A stretch of 64,000 bases of DNA from Stenotrophomonas maltophilia (lineage in GTDB: Bacteria; Pseudomonadota; Gammaproteobacteria; Xanthomonadales; Xanthomonadaceae): NCBI RefSeq assembly GCF_002799155.1, contig NZ_NERD01000001.1, positions 45,115 to 109,114 of the forward strand, in the 5' to 3' direction. The position numbers and the translations under genes were made by a program. The first letter of the stretch is position 1, and each line of letters begins with the position of its first letter. The notes below the pieces were generated by a model. The model had not been told where the DNA came from, made no database searches, and worked only from the letters and a program-made list of their open reading frames with translations. This document shows positions 1 through 8,073 of the stretch, one piece after another.

Positions 1-1
1 C

Positions 2-52
2 TTCGACCAATGGAGCTACGACTTCCAGTGGCGGGTACTGCCAGCCAGGTAA
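2..52 (+). CDS. C-terminal tail of an upstream gene (partial)
   Basis: An open frame entering from the left edge ends at TAA (50-52) and encodes only 16 residues, FDQWSYDFQWRVLPAR. The segment SYDFQ recurs near the C-terminus of the serine hydrolase at 3097-4683 (FSYDFQDLHF). The cut gene may therefore be a related hydrolase lying just upstream of the TonB receptor. The fragment is too short for a firm call. Confidence 0.35.
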   Translation, partial: FDQWSYDFQWRVLPAR

Positions 53-109
53 CGGTAGCGCGACGCATCGCAGTCCACATCATTCAATTCTTGCAGGAGA
101 GAGCAGGGG

Positions 110-3109
110 ATGAAGGCTTACAGCATCAAGCGGGCGGCGTTGTGCGTCGCCCTCGGGGCGTGTCTGGGCGTGATCGCGCCCAGCGCATTCGCACAGGATG
201 GTTCGGTGGTTGGCCGGCTGGTGAGCGAGGCCGGGCAGGTGCCGGCTGGTGCCACGGTGACCGTACGCAACCCCGCCACAGGCTTTGTCCGATCGGTGCA
301 GGCCGACGCCAACGGCAGCTACCGCATTCCGTTGCTGCCGGTAGGCACCTACGAGATGGAGGTCGGCTTGCCGGGGGGGGCCGCCAGCCGTGTTGGCCAG
401 GTGACCGTCAGCCTCGGCAGTGCGACCACGGTGAACGTGCCGCTCGGCGCGGTCAGCACGCTGGGCACGGTCGAAGTGCGGGCACCGCAGGTGGTGTCGA
501 TGGTCGATGTGAAGTCCACCGAGTCGGCCACCAACATCACCCGCGAGGAACTCTCGCGCCTGCCGGTGGACCGTGACATCACCGCCGTGGCGCTGCTGGC
601 GCCGGGAGCGGTGAAGGGCAAGGGGTCGCTGGGCGGGCAGGGCATTTCCTTCGGCGGTTCGTCGGTGGCCGAGAACACGGTCTACATCAATGGCCTGAAC
701 GTCACCGACTTCTACAACCGTGTCGGCTTCTCATCGGTGCCGTTCTCGTTCTACCAGGAGTTCCAGGTCAAGACCGGCGGCTACTCGGTGGAGTTCGGGC
801 GCAGCACCGGCGGTGTCATCAACGCCGTCACCCGTTCGGGCAGCAATGATTTCAAGGCGGGAGCCGAGCTGGTGTTCGAGCCGCGTGCGTGGCAGTCGCA
901 GGCGCGCGACCGCTACGACGGCAGCGGTAGCCGCTACATCACCGCCAGCCGCGACGACTACAGTCGCAGTGCGCTGAACGTATTCGCGTCCGGTGCGCTG
1001 GTGCAGGACCGCTTGTTCTTCTTCGGCATGTACGAAGCCCGCGACTACCGCCCGATATCGACCAACGACGCTGGCACACGCCTGAGCCAGGGCAAGGCCG
1101 ACGATCCGTTCTGGGGCGGCAAGATCGACTGGCAGATCACCGACAACCAGATGCTGTCGCTGTTCGGCTTCTCGGACAAGAGCAAGACGCTCACCGATGT
1201 CTACGATTACGACTACGCCACGGGACAGACTGTAGGTGAGCGCAGCAACCAGATCTACAACACGGTAGGCGGCAAGAACTGGTCCGGCACCTACAGCTGG
1301 CAGGTCAACAACGACCTGACCATGAAGCTGATGTATGGCGAGAACAAGCGCAACCGCCTGCAGAGCTCATTGATGGACGAGAACTGCAACCGTGTGTTCG
1401 ACAACCGGACGGCCAGCCAGGGCGTGCCACCCTCGCTGCAGGGTGACCGCAGCTGCACCAGCAGCTCGCAGCTGGAATCCGCATTGGACACCCGCAAAGC
1501 CGCCCGCGCCGATTTCGAATGGACACTGGGCAACCACCTGCTGCGTTTCGGGATGGACCGCGAGGAAAACACCTCTGACTACAGCCGTGCCTACCCCGGC
1601 CCGGGCGGCCTGCGCTACGACATCTATGCGCGTACGCCGGGAAGCTCCCTCAACGGCGGCGTGGTGCCGGCCAGTGGCCTGGTGGCGCGTACGCGCCGTT
1701 ATGAGGTGGAGGGCGCTTTCGAGACCATCAACTCGGCCTACTACCTGGAAGACAACTGGCAGGTGACGCCGAACCTGCTGTTGAACATGGGCGTGCGCCT
1801 GGAAGCCTTCGACAACAAGGGCGGCGATGGCAGCAGCTACATCAAGATCGATGACATGGTAGCGCCACGTCTCGGCTTCTCGTGGGACGTGCGCGGCGAT
1901 GGCACCACCAAGGTGTTCGGCAACCTGGGGCGCTACTTCCTGCCGGTGGCGAACGTCATCAACATCAAGCAGGCCGGCGGCTTCCTCGACGAACGCACCT
2001 GGTATGAGTTCCTCGGCTATTCCGGCGCAGCCAACAACATCCCCAACCTGGGCGCGCAGATCGGACCGGTGGACAACTCGCAGGGCGATGGCAGCGTGCC
2101 AGACCTGCGCGCCGAAGTGAACCGCGACATGGACCCGGTCTACCAGGATGAAGCGATCCTGGGCTTCCAGCAGATGATCAACGAGGCCTGGTCGGTTGGC
2201 GCCAGCGTGACCTACCGCCGCCTGCACAACGCCATCGATGACATGAACATCACCGCCACCGGCCAATGCGGTGCCATCGACGGGGTGTGGATCATGGGCA
2301 ACCCGGGCCGCACCAACACTGTCTGGGGCGACACCAACTGCGATGGCAGCAACGATGGCTGGATCAGCATCGACACGTCCAAGGAAGGCTGGGCGCTGTA
2401 CGACGATGACGGCAACTACGTGGGCCAGCGCGGCTGGGTGAAACCCAAGCGCGACTACAAGGCGCTGGAGCTGCAGGTCGACCGTGCGTGGGATGGCAAG
2501 TGGGGCTTCAATGCGTCCTATACGCTGGCCTATGGGCGCGGCAACGCCGAAGGCCCGGTCAACTCCGATACCGACTTCGCCGATGCCGGCCGCACCGAGA
2601 ACTTCGACAACCCGTGGGTCAACTACCGCGGTTATGGCTACCTGGCCAATGATCGCCGCCACCAGTTCAAGTTCCGCGGCAGCTACGCGCTGACCGAGAA
2701 CCTGAGCGTGGCCGCAACCCTGGGCGTGCAGTCCGGCAGCCCGATCACCCGCTTCGGTGCCGGCAATCCGTTCGATGCGACCGATTTCCACAGCTACTAC
2801 GTCTGTGTGTCCAACTGCCAGGCGACGGTGCCGTCCGAACGTGTGTTCGTACATTCGCCGCGCGGCGGTGATGGGCGCACGCCATGGACCTACGATCTGG
2901 ATGTCAGCGTTTCCTACAAGGTGCCGATTCCCACTGACCTGCGCCTGAAGCTGGCGGTGTACAACGTGCTGAACCAGCAGCGCGTGGTGACCGTGGACCA
3001 GGATTACGAACCGCAGGACAGCATCGGCACGCCGAACCCGCTGTACCGCTACGGCACCGGCTTCCAGTCGCCGCGCTACGCGCAGCTGACCGTCACATGG
3101 GCCTACTGA
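110..3109 (+). CDS. TonB-dependent receptor, Oar-like, with N-terminal carboxypeptidase-regulatory domain
   Basis: An outer-membrane active transporter of 999 residues. A signal peptide (residues 1-29, ending APSAFA) is followed by a carboxypeptidase regulatory-like beta-sandwich (about 30-115, with GSYRIPLLPVGTYEMEV). The plug domain covers about 130-240 (NITREELSRLPVDRDI; YINGLNVTDFYNRVG) and the rest is a 22-strand-type barrel ending in aromatic WAY. This architecture is typical of Oar/CirA-like receptors of Xanthomonadaceae, which import larger substrates using TonB energy; the ligand cannot be read from sequence. A purine-rich Shine-Dalgarno (AGGAGAGAGCAGGGG) precedes the ATG. The stop overlaps the start of the serine hydrolase by 13 nt, so the two are co-transcribed and the substrate is probably related to what the hydrolase and dipeptidase process. 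Confidence 0.93.
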   Translation: MKAYSIKRAALCVALGACLGVIAPSAFAQDGSVVGRLVSEAGQVPAGATVTVRNPATGFVRSVQADANGSYRIPLLPVGTYEMEVGLPGGAASRVGQVTVSLGSATTVNVPLGAVSTLGTVEVRAPQVVSMVDVKSTESATNITREELSRLPVDRDITAVALLAPGAVKGKGSLGGQGISFGGSSVAENTVYINGLNVTDFYNRVGFSSVPFSFYQEFQVKTGGYSVEFGRSTGGVINAVTRSGSNDFKAGAELVFEPRAWQSQARDRYDGSGSRYITASRDDYSRSALNVFASGALVQDRLFFFGMYEARDYRPISTNDAGTRLSQGKADDPFWGGKIDWQITDNQMLSLFGFSDKSKTLTDVYDYDYATGQTVGERSNQIYNTVGGKNWSGTYSWQVNNDLTMKLMYGENKRNRLQSSLMDENCNRVFDNRTASQGVPPSLQGDRSCTSSSQLESALDTRKAARADFEWTLGNHLLRFGMDREENTSDYSRAYPGPGGLRYDIYARTPGSSLNGGVVPASGLVARTRRYEVEGAFETINSAYYLEDNWQVTPNLLLNMGVRLEAFDNKGGDGSSYIKIDDMVAPRLGFSWDVRGDGTTKVFGNLGRYFLPVANVINIKQAGGFLDERTWYEFLGYSGAANNIPNLGAQIGPVDNSQGDGSVPDLRAEVNRDMDPVYQDEAILGFQQMINEAWSVGASVTYRRLHNAIDDMNITATGQCGAIDGVWIMGNPGRTNTVWGDTNCDGSNDGWISIDTSKEGWALYDDDGNYVGQRGWVKPKRDYKALELQVDRAWDGKWGFNASYTLAYGRGNAEGPVNSDTDFADAGRTENFDNPWVNYRGYGYLANDRRHQFKFRGSYALTENLSVAATLGVQSGSPITRFGAGNPFDATDFHSYYVCVSNCQATVPSERVFVHSPRGGDGRTPWTYDLDVSVSYKVPIPTDLRLKLAVYNVLNQQRVVTVDQDYEPQDSIGTPNPLYRYGTGFQSPRYAQLTVTWAY

Positions 3110-4683
3110 AGCCAGCCCAGCACGCTCGACGCTGCCTCTGCGTGGCGGCGTTGGTGGTGTTCCCGGTTGCGGCGGCGCAGACGACCGCGACCGCCTCGAT
3201 CGATGCCGATGTTGCGGCCGTGGTCCAGCACGAGCATCTGCCCGGGCTGGCCATGGCCGTGGTCGAACAGGGGAGGGTGGTCTACCAGCGCGCCGAAGGC
3301 GCGCGTGGTGATGGCGGCCGCATCGACGAGGACACGCTGTTCAAGATCGCCTCCAACAGCAAGGCGATGACGGCCGCGCTGCTGGCGCGGCTAGTGCAGC
3401 AGGGCAAGCTGCGCTGGGACGACCCTGTGCAGCGCCACCTGCCGGAGTTCCGCATGCATGACGCCTGGGTCGGCCAGCACATGCAGGTGCGCGACCTGCT
3501 GATCCACAACAGCGGCCTTGGCCTGGGCGCTGGCGACCTGATGCTGTGGCCGGAGCCGAACACGTTCACCCGTGCTGACATCATCGGCGGGTTGGCGCAC
3601 CTCAAGCCGGTCAGCAGCTTCCGCAGCCACTATGCCTACGACAACCTGATGTACGTGGTGGCCGGCGAAGTGGCCGCTGCGGCCGGTGGCAAACCGTATG
3701 ACCAGTTGATGCGCGAGCAGGTGTTCGAACCACTCGGCATGGCACGCTGCCAGGTGGGGGCATGGCTGGTGAAGCGCGTGGGCAACGTGGCACAGCCGCA
3801 TGCCTGGCGTGGTGACCGCAATGAGGTGGTGAACGCCGACGGTGACATCAGCCCGGACCTGCCATCGATGGCGGCCGGCGGCATCCGCTGTTCGCTGCGT
3901 GACATGACACGCTGGATGCAGGTGCTGCTCGATCCCACGCTGGTGCCGGACTGGCTGGGCAGTGAACAGCGCCGCACGCTGTGGGCCCTGCACATGCCGA
4001 TGCCGTTGGGTGAACGCCAGCGGCGCTGGGACAACGCGCATTTCTACGGCTACGGCTACGGCTGGCGCGTGTCCGACATTGACGGGCAGTGGAAGGTGGC
4101 ACACACCGGCACGCTGTCGGGCATGTACTCGTCGCTGGCGCTGCTGCCCGACCGCAAGGTGGGTGTGGTGATATTGATCAACGGTGAAGGCGAGGATGCA
4201 CGCACCGCGCTGATGCAGGCCGCGCTCAAGCGCTTCACTGCCTCCAATGATGCGCACCCGGCGATGGCGTACCTGGCCGAACTGAAGGCTGACCAGGCAA
4301 CGCGGGCGGCGACCGGCCATTCGCGGCCATCCACCGCTGCGGCGCAGGTTGCGAGCCGCACGGACTTGTCCCGCTGGCAGGGCCGCTACAACGACCCCTG
4401 GCTGGGCCCGGCTTCGCTGTGCCCGCGCAAGGACGGCCTGCATTTCAGCGTCGACAAGTCGCCCAGGCTGCAGGCCACGGTGCTGCAACTGCAGGGGCGT
4501 TGGCTGCTGCGCTGGGATACGCTGGGAGAAGACGCACAGGCCTGGCTGCAGCCCGGTGACGGTGCGCCGCCCTCTCTGGACCTGCGCGCCATCGACCCGG
4601 ACATCGACTTCAGCTATGACTTCCAGGACCTGCATTTCACTCGTACTGGCGACTGCCCTGGCAGCGAGCGCCAGCGCCGCTGA
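3097..4683 (+). CDS. Secreted serine hydrolase, beta-lactamase class C/DD-peptidase fold
   Basis: A 528-residue exported protein with a signal peptide (VVFPVAAAQ, about residues 1-27). The class C beta-lactamase/DD-carboxypeptidase motifs are visible: SxxK as SNSK (Ser86-Lys89), a YxN-like YDN in HYAYDNLMY, and HTG in VAHTGTLSGMYSS replacing KTG. A C-terminal beta domain of the DUF3471 type follows (about 400-528) and ends in YDFQDLHFTRTG. Such proteins are D-amino-acid peptidases or esterases; true beta-lactamase activity is not implied. Translation starts inside the last codons of the TonB receptor and the 3' end overlaps the dipeptidase start by 68 nt in another frame. This makes a three-gene unit. 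Confidence 0.88.
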   Translation: MGLLKPAQHARRCLCVAALVVFPVAAAQTTATASIDADVAAVVQHEHLPGLAMAVVEQGRVVYQRAEGARGDGGRIDEDTLFKIASNSKAMTAALLARLVQQGKLRWDDPVQRHLPEFRMHDAWVGQHMQVRDLLIHNSGLGLGAGDLMLWPEPNTFTRADIIGGLAHLKPVSSFRSHYAYDNLMYVVAGEVAAAAGGKPYDQLMREQVFEPLGMARCQVGAWLVKRVGNVAQPHAWRGDRNEVVNADGDISPDLPSMAAGGIRCSLRDMTRWMQVLLDPTLVPDWLGSEQRRTLWALHMPMPLGERQRRWDNAHFYGYGYGWRVSDIDGQWKVAHTGTLSGMYSSLALLPDRKVGVVILINGEGEDARTALMQAALKRFTASNDAHPAMAYLAELKADQATRAATGHSRPSTAAAQVASRTDLSRWQGRYNDPWLGPASLCPRKDGLHFSVDKSPRLQATVLQLQGRWLLRWDTLGEDAQAWLQPGDGAPPSLDLRAIDPDIDFSYDFQDLHFTRTGDCPGSERQRR

Positions 4684-5329
4684 GCCGCCGCGCGTTTCGC
4701 CGGCTACGGACGCGGCACGTGCCGGTCTGGTCGAGATCCGTTCGCTGTCGCCACGCATCGAGATGGATATCCGCTACGCCGGCGCCAACAACTTCACCGG
4801 CGCGCGCGTACCGGGCTACGAGGCGCCCTCGTGCTATCTGCTGGCGCCGGTGGCTAAGGCGCTGGCACAGGTGGAACAGGACCTGCGCGCGGATGGCTTG
4901 GGCCTGCGCCTCTACGACTGCTACCGGCCGGTGCGTTCGGTGCAGGCCTTCATGGCCTGGGTGAACGATCCGCGCGAGCGCTCGCGCAAGGCACTGCAGT
5001 ACCCGGATCTGGAAAAGCCACGGCTGCTGGCCGACGGCTACATCGCCGAGCGCTCCGGCCACAGCCGCGGTGCCACGGTGGATCTGGGGCTGCTGGATTG
5101 CCGCAGCGGTGCATGCACGCCGTTGGACATGGGCACCGACTTCGACTTCTTCGGACCGCGCGCGCATACGCAGACGAGTGGGTTGAGCGACGTGCAGCAG
5201 GCGAACCGCCAGCAGCTGGTGCGCGCGATGGCGCGCCGTGGTTTCGTGAATTATCCGCAGGAGTGGTGGCACTACACCCTGCAGCCCGAACCGGACCCGG
5301 GCACCGCATACGACGTCCCCGTGCGGTAG
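4616..5329 (+). CDS. D-alanyl-D-alanine dipeptidase, VanX/DdpX family (M15D)
   Basis: A 237-residue zinc dipeptidase that cleaves D-Ala-D-Ala and related dipeptides. I chose the ATG at 4616 because it gives a clean signal peptide (MTSRTCISLVLATALAASA) followed by the mature enzyme; the open frame extends further upstream without a credible N-terminus. M15D signatures are present: YDCYRP, then SGHSRGATVDLGL with zinc ligands His and Asp, and EWWHY with the catalytic Glu and third ligand His. With a signal peptide the enzyme should work in the periplasm. That fits peptide or cell-wall dipeptide use rather than vancomycin resistance; no vanHA-like genes are nearby. The 68-nt overlap with the serine hydrolase, read in a different frame, is unusually long. 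Confidence 0.87.
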   Translation: MTSRTCISLVLATALAASASAAEPPRVSPATDAARAGLVEIRSLSPRIEMDIRYAGANNFTGARVPGYEAPSCYLLAPVAKALAQVEQDLRADGLGLRLYDCYRPVRSVQAFMAWVNDPRERSRKALQYPDLEKPRLLADGYIAERSGHSRGATVDLGLLDCRSGACTPLDMGTDFDFFGPRAHTQTSGLSDVQQANRQQLVRAMARRGFVNYPQEWWHYTLQPEPDPGTAYDVPVR

Positions 5330-5357
5330 GGATATCGGCAGAGGGTCGCTGCTGTTG

Positions 5358-5472
5358 GTAGGTGTCGACCTTGGTCGACACGGTAGATCCGCGCCATGCG
5401 TGGATGCTCTTCGTTCAATCATCGGAGTATTCGATTTCGATGGAGATCCATCCACGCATGGCGTGGATCTAC
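5358..5472. repeat. SMAG/REP palindrome cluster
   Basis: Three GTAG-headed imperfect palindromes. They are GTAGGTGTCGACC with GGTCGACAC (5358-5381), GTAGATCCGCGCCATGCGTGGAT (5383-5405) and its inverted partner ending GTGGATCTAC (5450-5472). The last two face each other and could fold together. They match the SMAG family of REP elements known in S. maltophilia. Confidence 0.8.
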
Positions 5473-5539
5473 CGTGGTTACCGGATCGGGTCCGGGGCAG
5501 ATCCCTTACACTGGCCGCCTCTTCATCCCTGCCCACCCG

Positions 5540-5911
5540 ATGAACCTTCCCCTGCACTTCGGCCTGCTCGGCACCCTGGAAGCGGGCGCCATCGCCCTGC
5601 TGGTCGGGCTGCTGGTGTACTTCCTGTGGTCGCAGCTGTGCCGGCTCCTGCACTGGACGGTCGGCCACGCGATCGGCTGGTCGTGCGTCATCGCCGTGAT
5701 CATCTCCGCTGGCATCGATGCGTGGAAACTGTTCTACATGGGCATCGTGCGTCTGGAGTCGCCGCTGTACGCGCGCCTGTTCCTCGCCACCATCCACGAT
5801 CCGAACGAACTCGGCAGCCGCGTAGTGCTGGAAATCGCCGGCGCGCTCGCCGGTGTCGCGCTGGGATGGGTGGTGTTCAGTTCGCGGTCATCGGCTCAGA
5901 ACGTCGACTGA
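5540..5911 (+). CDS. Small inner-membrane protein, unknown function
   Basis: A 123-residue protein with three likely membrane segments: about 8-30 (LLGTLEAGAIALLVGLLVYF), 40-62 (HAIGWSCVIAVIISAGIDAW) and 95-115 (VVLEIAGALAGVALGWVVF). The ATG at 5540 is preferred because the upstream part of the frame runs through SMAG repeats. I do not recognise the family. It stands alone between a repeat cluster and the EF-hand gene. Confidence 0.6.
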   Translation: MNLPLHFGLLGTLEAGAIALLVGLLVYFLWSQLCRLLHWTVGHAIGWSCVIAVIISAGIDAWKLFYMGIVRLESPLYARLFLATIHDPNELGSRVVLEIAGALAGVALGWVVFSSRSSAQNVD

Positions 5912-6144
5912 CGCAGGTTTTTCGTTGGTTGCCGGTTAAATCCGGCAGCGCTGAATGCGCATCTTATGACCTGCTCACTCGCTGCTAACCACCGCGCTAA
6001 AGCATGCGCGTAGGCGAGTGGTTAATCGTGCGTGTTGACGCCGGTCGCGGCCCAAAATCGATTCAGAAACGCGGTGGCACGGTAGGTGCCGTGCGGAAAC
6101 AACAGGCCGCGCAACACCACCCAATTAGGTAGGAGACACCCCTG

Positions 6145-6555
6145 ATGACTATTCGCAACCGCAAGCCCCTGATCGCCCTGATCGTCGCCGCTGGCAGCGT
6201 GCTGGCCATTCCGGCGATGGCCCAGTCGGCCAAGCAGCAGGCCGCGCAGGCACAGAACGAGGCCGCGCAGGCGCAGCAGTCGGCGGCACAGGCAGGGCAG
6301 GCGGCTGACCAGGCGACCAATGCGGCCGCAGCGGCTTCGGCACAGGCCAATGGCGGTGGCCAGACCTGGGCCAGCATCGATACCGATGGCAACGGCACCA
6401 TCAGCAAGTCCGAGGCACAGGTGAACGCCGGCCTGGCCCAGGTGTTCGACCAGGCCGATACCAACAAGGACGGCGAGCTGAGCGCCGACGAGTACAAGGC
6501 CTACGTGGCCGCCCAGCAGGCCGGCGCGGGTGCCGGCGCGGCGCAGGGCCGTTGA
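6145..6555 (+). CDS. Secreted EF-hand calcium-binding protein
   Basis: A 136-residue exported protein with a signal peptide (residues 1-27, ending AIPAMAQ). An Ala/Gln-rich low-complexity stretch (about 28-72) looks like a flexible or helical spacer. Two EF-hand loops follow, DTDGNGTISKSE and DTNKDGELSADE, each with the Asp/Asn ligands at positions 1, 3 and 5 and Glu at 12. Calcium sensing or buffering in the periplasm is the reasonable reading. A strong GTAGGAGA ribosome site lies just before the ATG, and a canonical terminator follows 35 nt after the stop. The gene is therefore monocistronic. Confidence 0.85.
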   Translation: MTIRNRKPLIALIVAAGSVLAIPAMAQSAKQQAAQAQNEAAQAQQSAAQAGQAADQATNAAAAASAQANGGGQTWASIDTDGNGTISKSEAQVNAGLAQVFDQADTNKDGELSADEYKAYVAAQQAGAGAGAAQGR

Positions 6556-6590
6556 TCCAGGCCTGATTCGGGAAGACCGGTGCATGGGGA

Positions 6591-6619
6591 CCCGGGCGGC
6601 GGCGGCCGCCCGGGTTTTT
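6591..6619 (+). terminator. Rho-independent terminator after the EF-hand gene
   Basis: A 10-bp perfect GC stem, CCCGGGCGGC with GCCGCCCGGG, has a 4-nt loop and is followed by TTTTT. Confidence 0.88.
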
Positions 6620-6650
6620 CTCGTCATGGCCGCCCCTGTATCCTTGGCCG

Positions 6651-7403
6651 ATGAACACCCCCATGCCTGCGCCGTCGCGCGCCATTGGCCTGGTCGGTTT
6701 TGACGGTGACGATACGCTGTGGAAGAGCGAGGACTACTACCGCAAGGCCGAGCAGGATTATCTTGACCTGCTGTCGCGCTACGTCGACGTGCATGACACC
6801 CAGACTGCGCGCCACCTGCTGGAAGTGCAGCAGCGCCACCTGGGCACCTTCGGCTACGGCGTCAAGAGCATGACGCTGTCGATGATCGAGGCAGCCATCG
6901 ACATCACCGGCCAGCGCATCGAGGCCAAGGACATCCAGCGCATCCTGGAGATCGGCCACGATACCCTGCGCCACCCGGTCGAGCTGATCGACGGCGTGCG
7001 CGAAGCGGTGGCGACCATCGCCGAGCACTATCCGGTGGTGCTGATCACCAAGGGCGACCTGTTCCACCAGGAAGCGAAGATCAAGATCGCCAACCTGGCC
7101 GAGCTGTTCCCGCGCATCGAGATCGTTTCCGAGAAGGATCCGGAAACCTACGCCCGCGTGCTGGCCGAATTCGACCTGCCGATGCAGCGCTTCGTGATGG
7201 TCGGCAACTCGCTGCGTTCGGACATCGAGCCGGTGGTCACCCTGGGCGGCTGGGGTGTGCATACCCCGTACGCGGTGACCTGGGCGCACGAGACCCAGCA
7301 CGGCGTGGCCGACGACGAACCGCGCATGGTCACCGCCGATAGCGCCCACGATTGGCCGGCCGCACTGGCGGCGATCGAGGCCAAGGCCGCTGCGGCGGCC
7401 TGA
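6651..7403 (+). CDS. HAD-superfamily hydrolase
   Basis: A 250-residue cytosolic phosphatase-like protein. HAD motif I is FDGDDTLW, with the nucleophile and acid-base Asp pair. Motif II is the LITKGD strand, where Thr follows the hydrophobic strand. Motif III/IV is the segment around VSEKDPETY and GNSLRSDIEPV. A helical cap of about 90 residues sits between motifs I and II, as in subclass I phosphoglycolate-phosphatase-like enzymes. The substrate is not predictable. It follows a terminator and stands 31 nt ahead of the next gene, so a short operon with 7435-7923 is possible. Confidence 0.85.
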   Translation: MNTPMPAPSRAIGLVGFDGDDTLWKSEDYYRKAEQDYLDLLSRYVDVHDTQTARHLLEVQQRHLGTFGYGVKSMTLSMIEAAIDITGQRIEAKDIQRILEIGHDTLRHPVELIDGVREAVATIAEHYPVVLITKGDLFHQEAKIKIANLAELFPRIEIVSEKDPETYARVLAEFDLPMQRFVMVGNSLRSDIEPVVTLGGWGVHTPYAVTWAHETQHGVADDEPRMVTADSAHDWPAALAAIEAKAAAAA

Positions 7404-7434
7404 CAGAGCCCGGCAGCTGCGGCAGAATCGGGGC

Positions 7435-7923
7435 ATGAATCTCCGACTGCGCGCGCTGTTGTTGCCCCTGCTGCTGGTCCCGGCCACCGTGCTGGCCCAG
7501 CAGACCGCCGAGCGTTCGGCGGCCTACGCGGTGGAAACCGGTGACAGCTGGGTCGATGCCCAGCTGCAGGACATCAACCACTACGCCGAGCGCTACCCCG
7601 ACGCCTTCCTTGACGAGGTGTCGCGCTATGCCGAGGTGCCGCGCGGCTACATCAGCGCGCTGTTCACCACCCATGGCTGGCAGGCCGGGGATATCTACTT
7701 CGCCTGCTTCTGGGCCAAGGCCAGTGGCCAGACCTGCCGCGACAGCGTGCGCGCCTTCAGCCAGGACCCGGAGGGCGGCTGGGAAGCGGTGGTGAAGCGC
7801 ATGCCCACCAAGCCGGACAACCTGCACTACCGCGCGGTGCGCCACGCCATCGTGGCCAGCTACCAGCACTGGGACCGGCCGATCACCCTGGATGCCACCC
7901 TGAAGCGCCAGCTCAAGCGGTAG
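7435..7923 (+). CDS. Periplasmic protein of unknown function
   Basis: A 162-residue protein with a signal peptide (about 1-21, LLLVPATVLAQ) and a compact alpha-rich body. The body has conserved-looking features (VDAQLQDINHYAERYPDAF, two Cys in the YFACFWAKASGQTC segment that could form a disulfide, and a basic tail). I do not recognise a named family. The stop codon is the TAG of a GTAG-headed half SMAG palindrome, AGTGCCGGCCGCTG, immediately downstream. The 3' end has therefore been shaped by a repeat insertion. Confidence 0.7.
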   Translation: MNLRLRALLLPLLLVPATVLAQQTAERSAAYAVETGDSWVDAQLQDINHYAERYPDAFLDEVSRYAEVPRGYISALFTTHGWQAGDIYFACFWAKASGQTCRDSVRAFSQDPEGGWEAVVKRMPTKPDNLHYRAVRHAIVASYQHWDRPITLDATLKRQLKR

Positions 7924-8073
7924 TGCCGGCCGCTGCCTGATTGGGGTGAAGCAGTCCACAGGTCGCCCCCCTGCACAGGCCGGGCGCCATGTTGCTCTGC
8001 ATATCGCCGCCGCCGCGCGCTCCGGCGACAATACGGGTCCGAGCTGTTCCCCGTTCCCGTAATCGAGTGACTG

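Noticed and set aside
2..576. Open frame at 10-576 on the same strand as the TonB receptor
   Set aside because: Out of frame with the receptor and rich in Arg/Gly/Pro; a shadow.
4616..5329. VanX-like dipeptidase as vancomycin resistance
   Set aside because: No vanH/vanA/vanS partners, a signal peptide is present and the host is Gram-negative.
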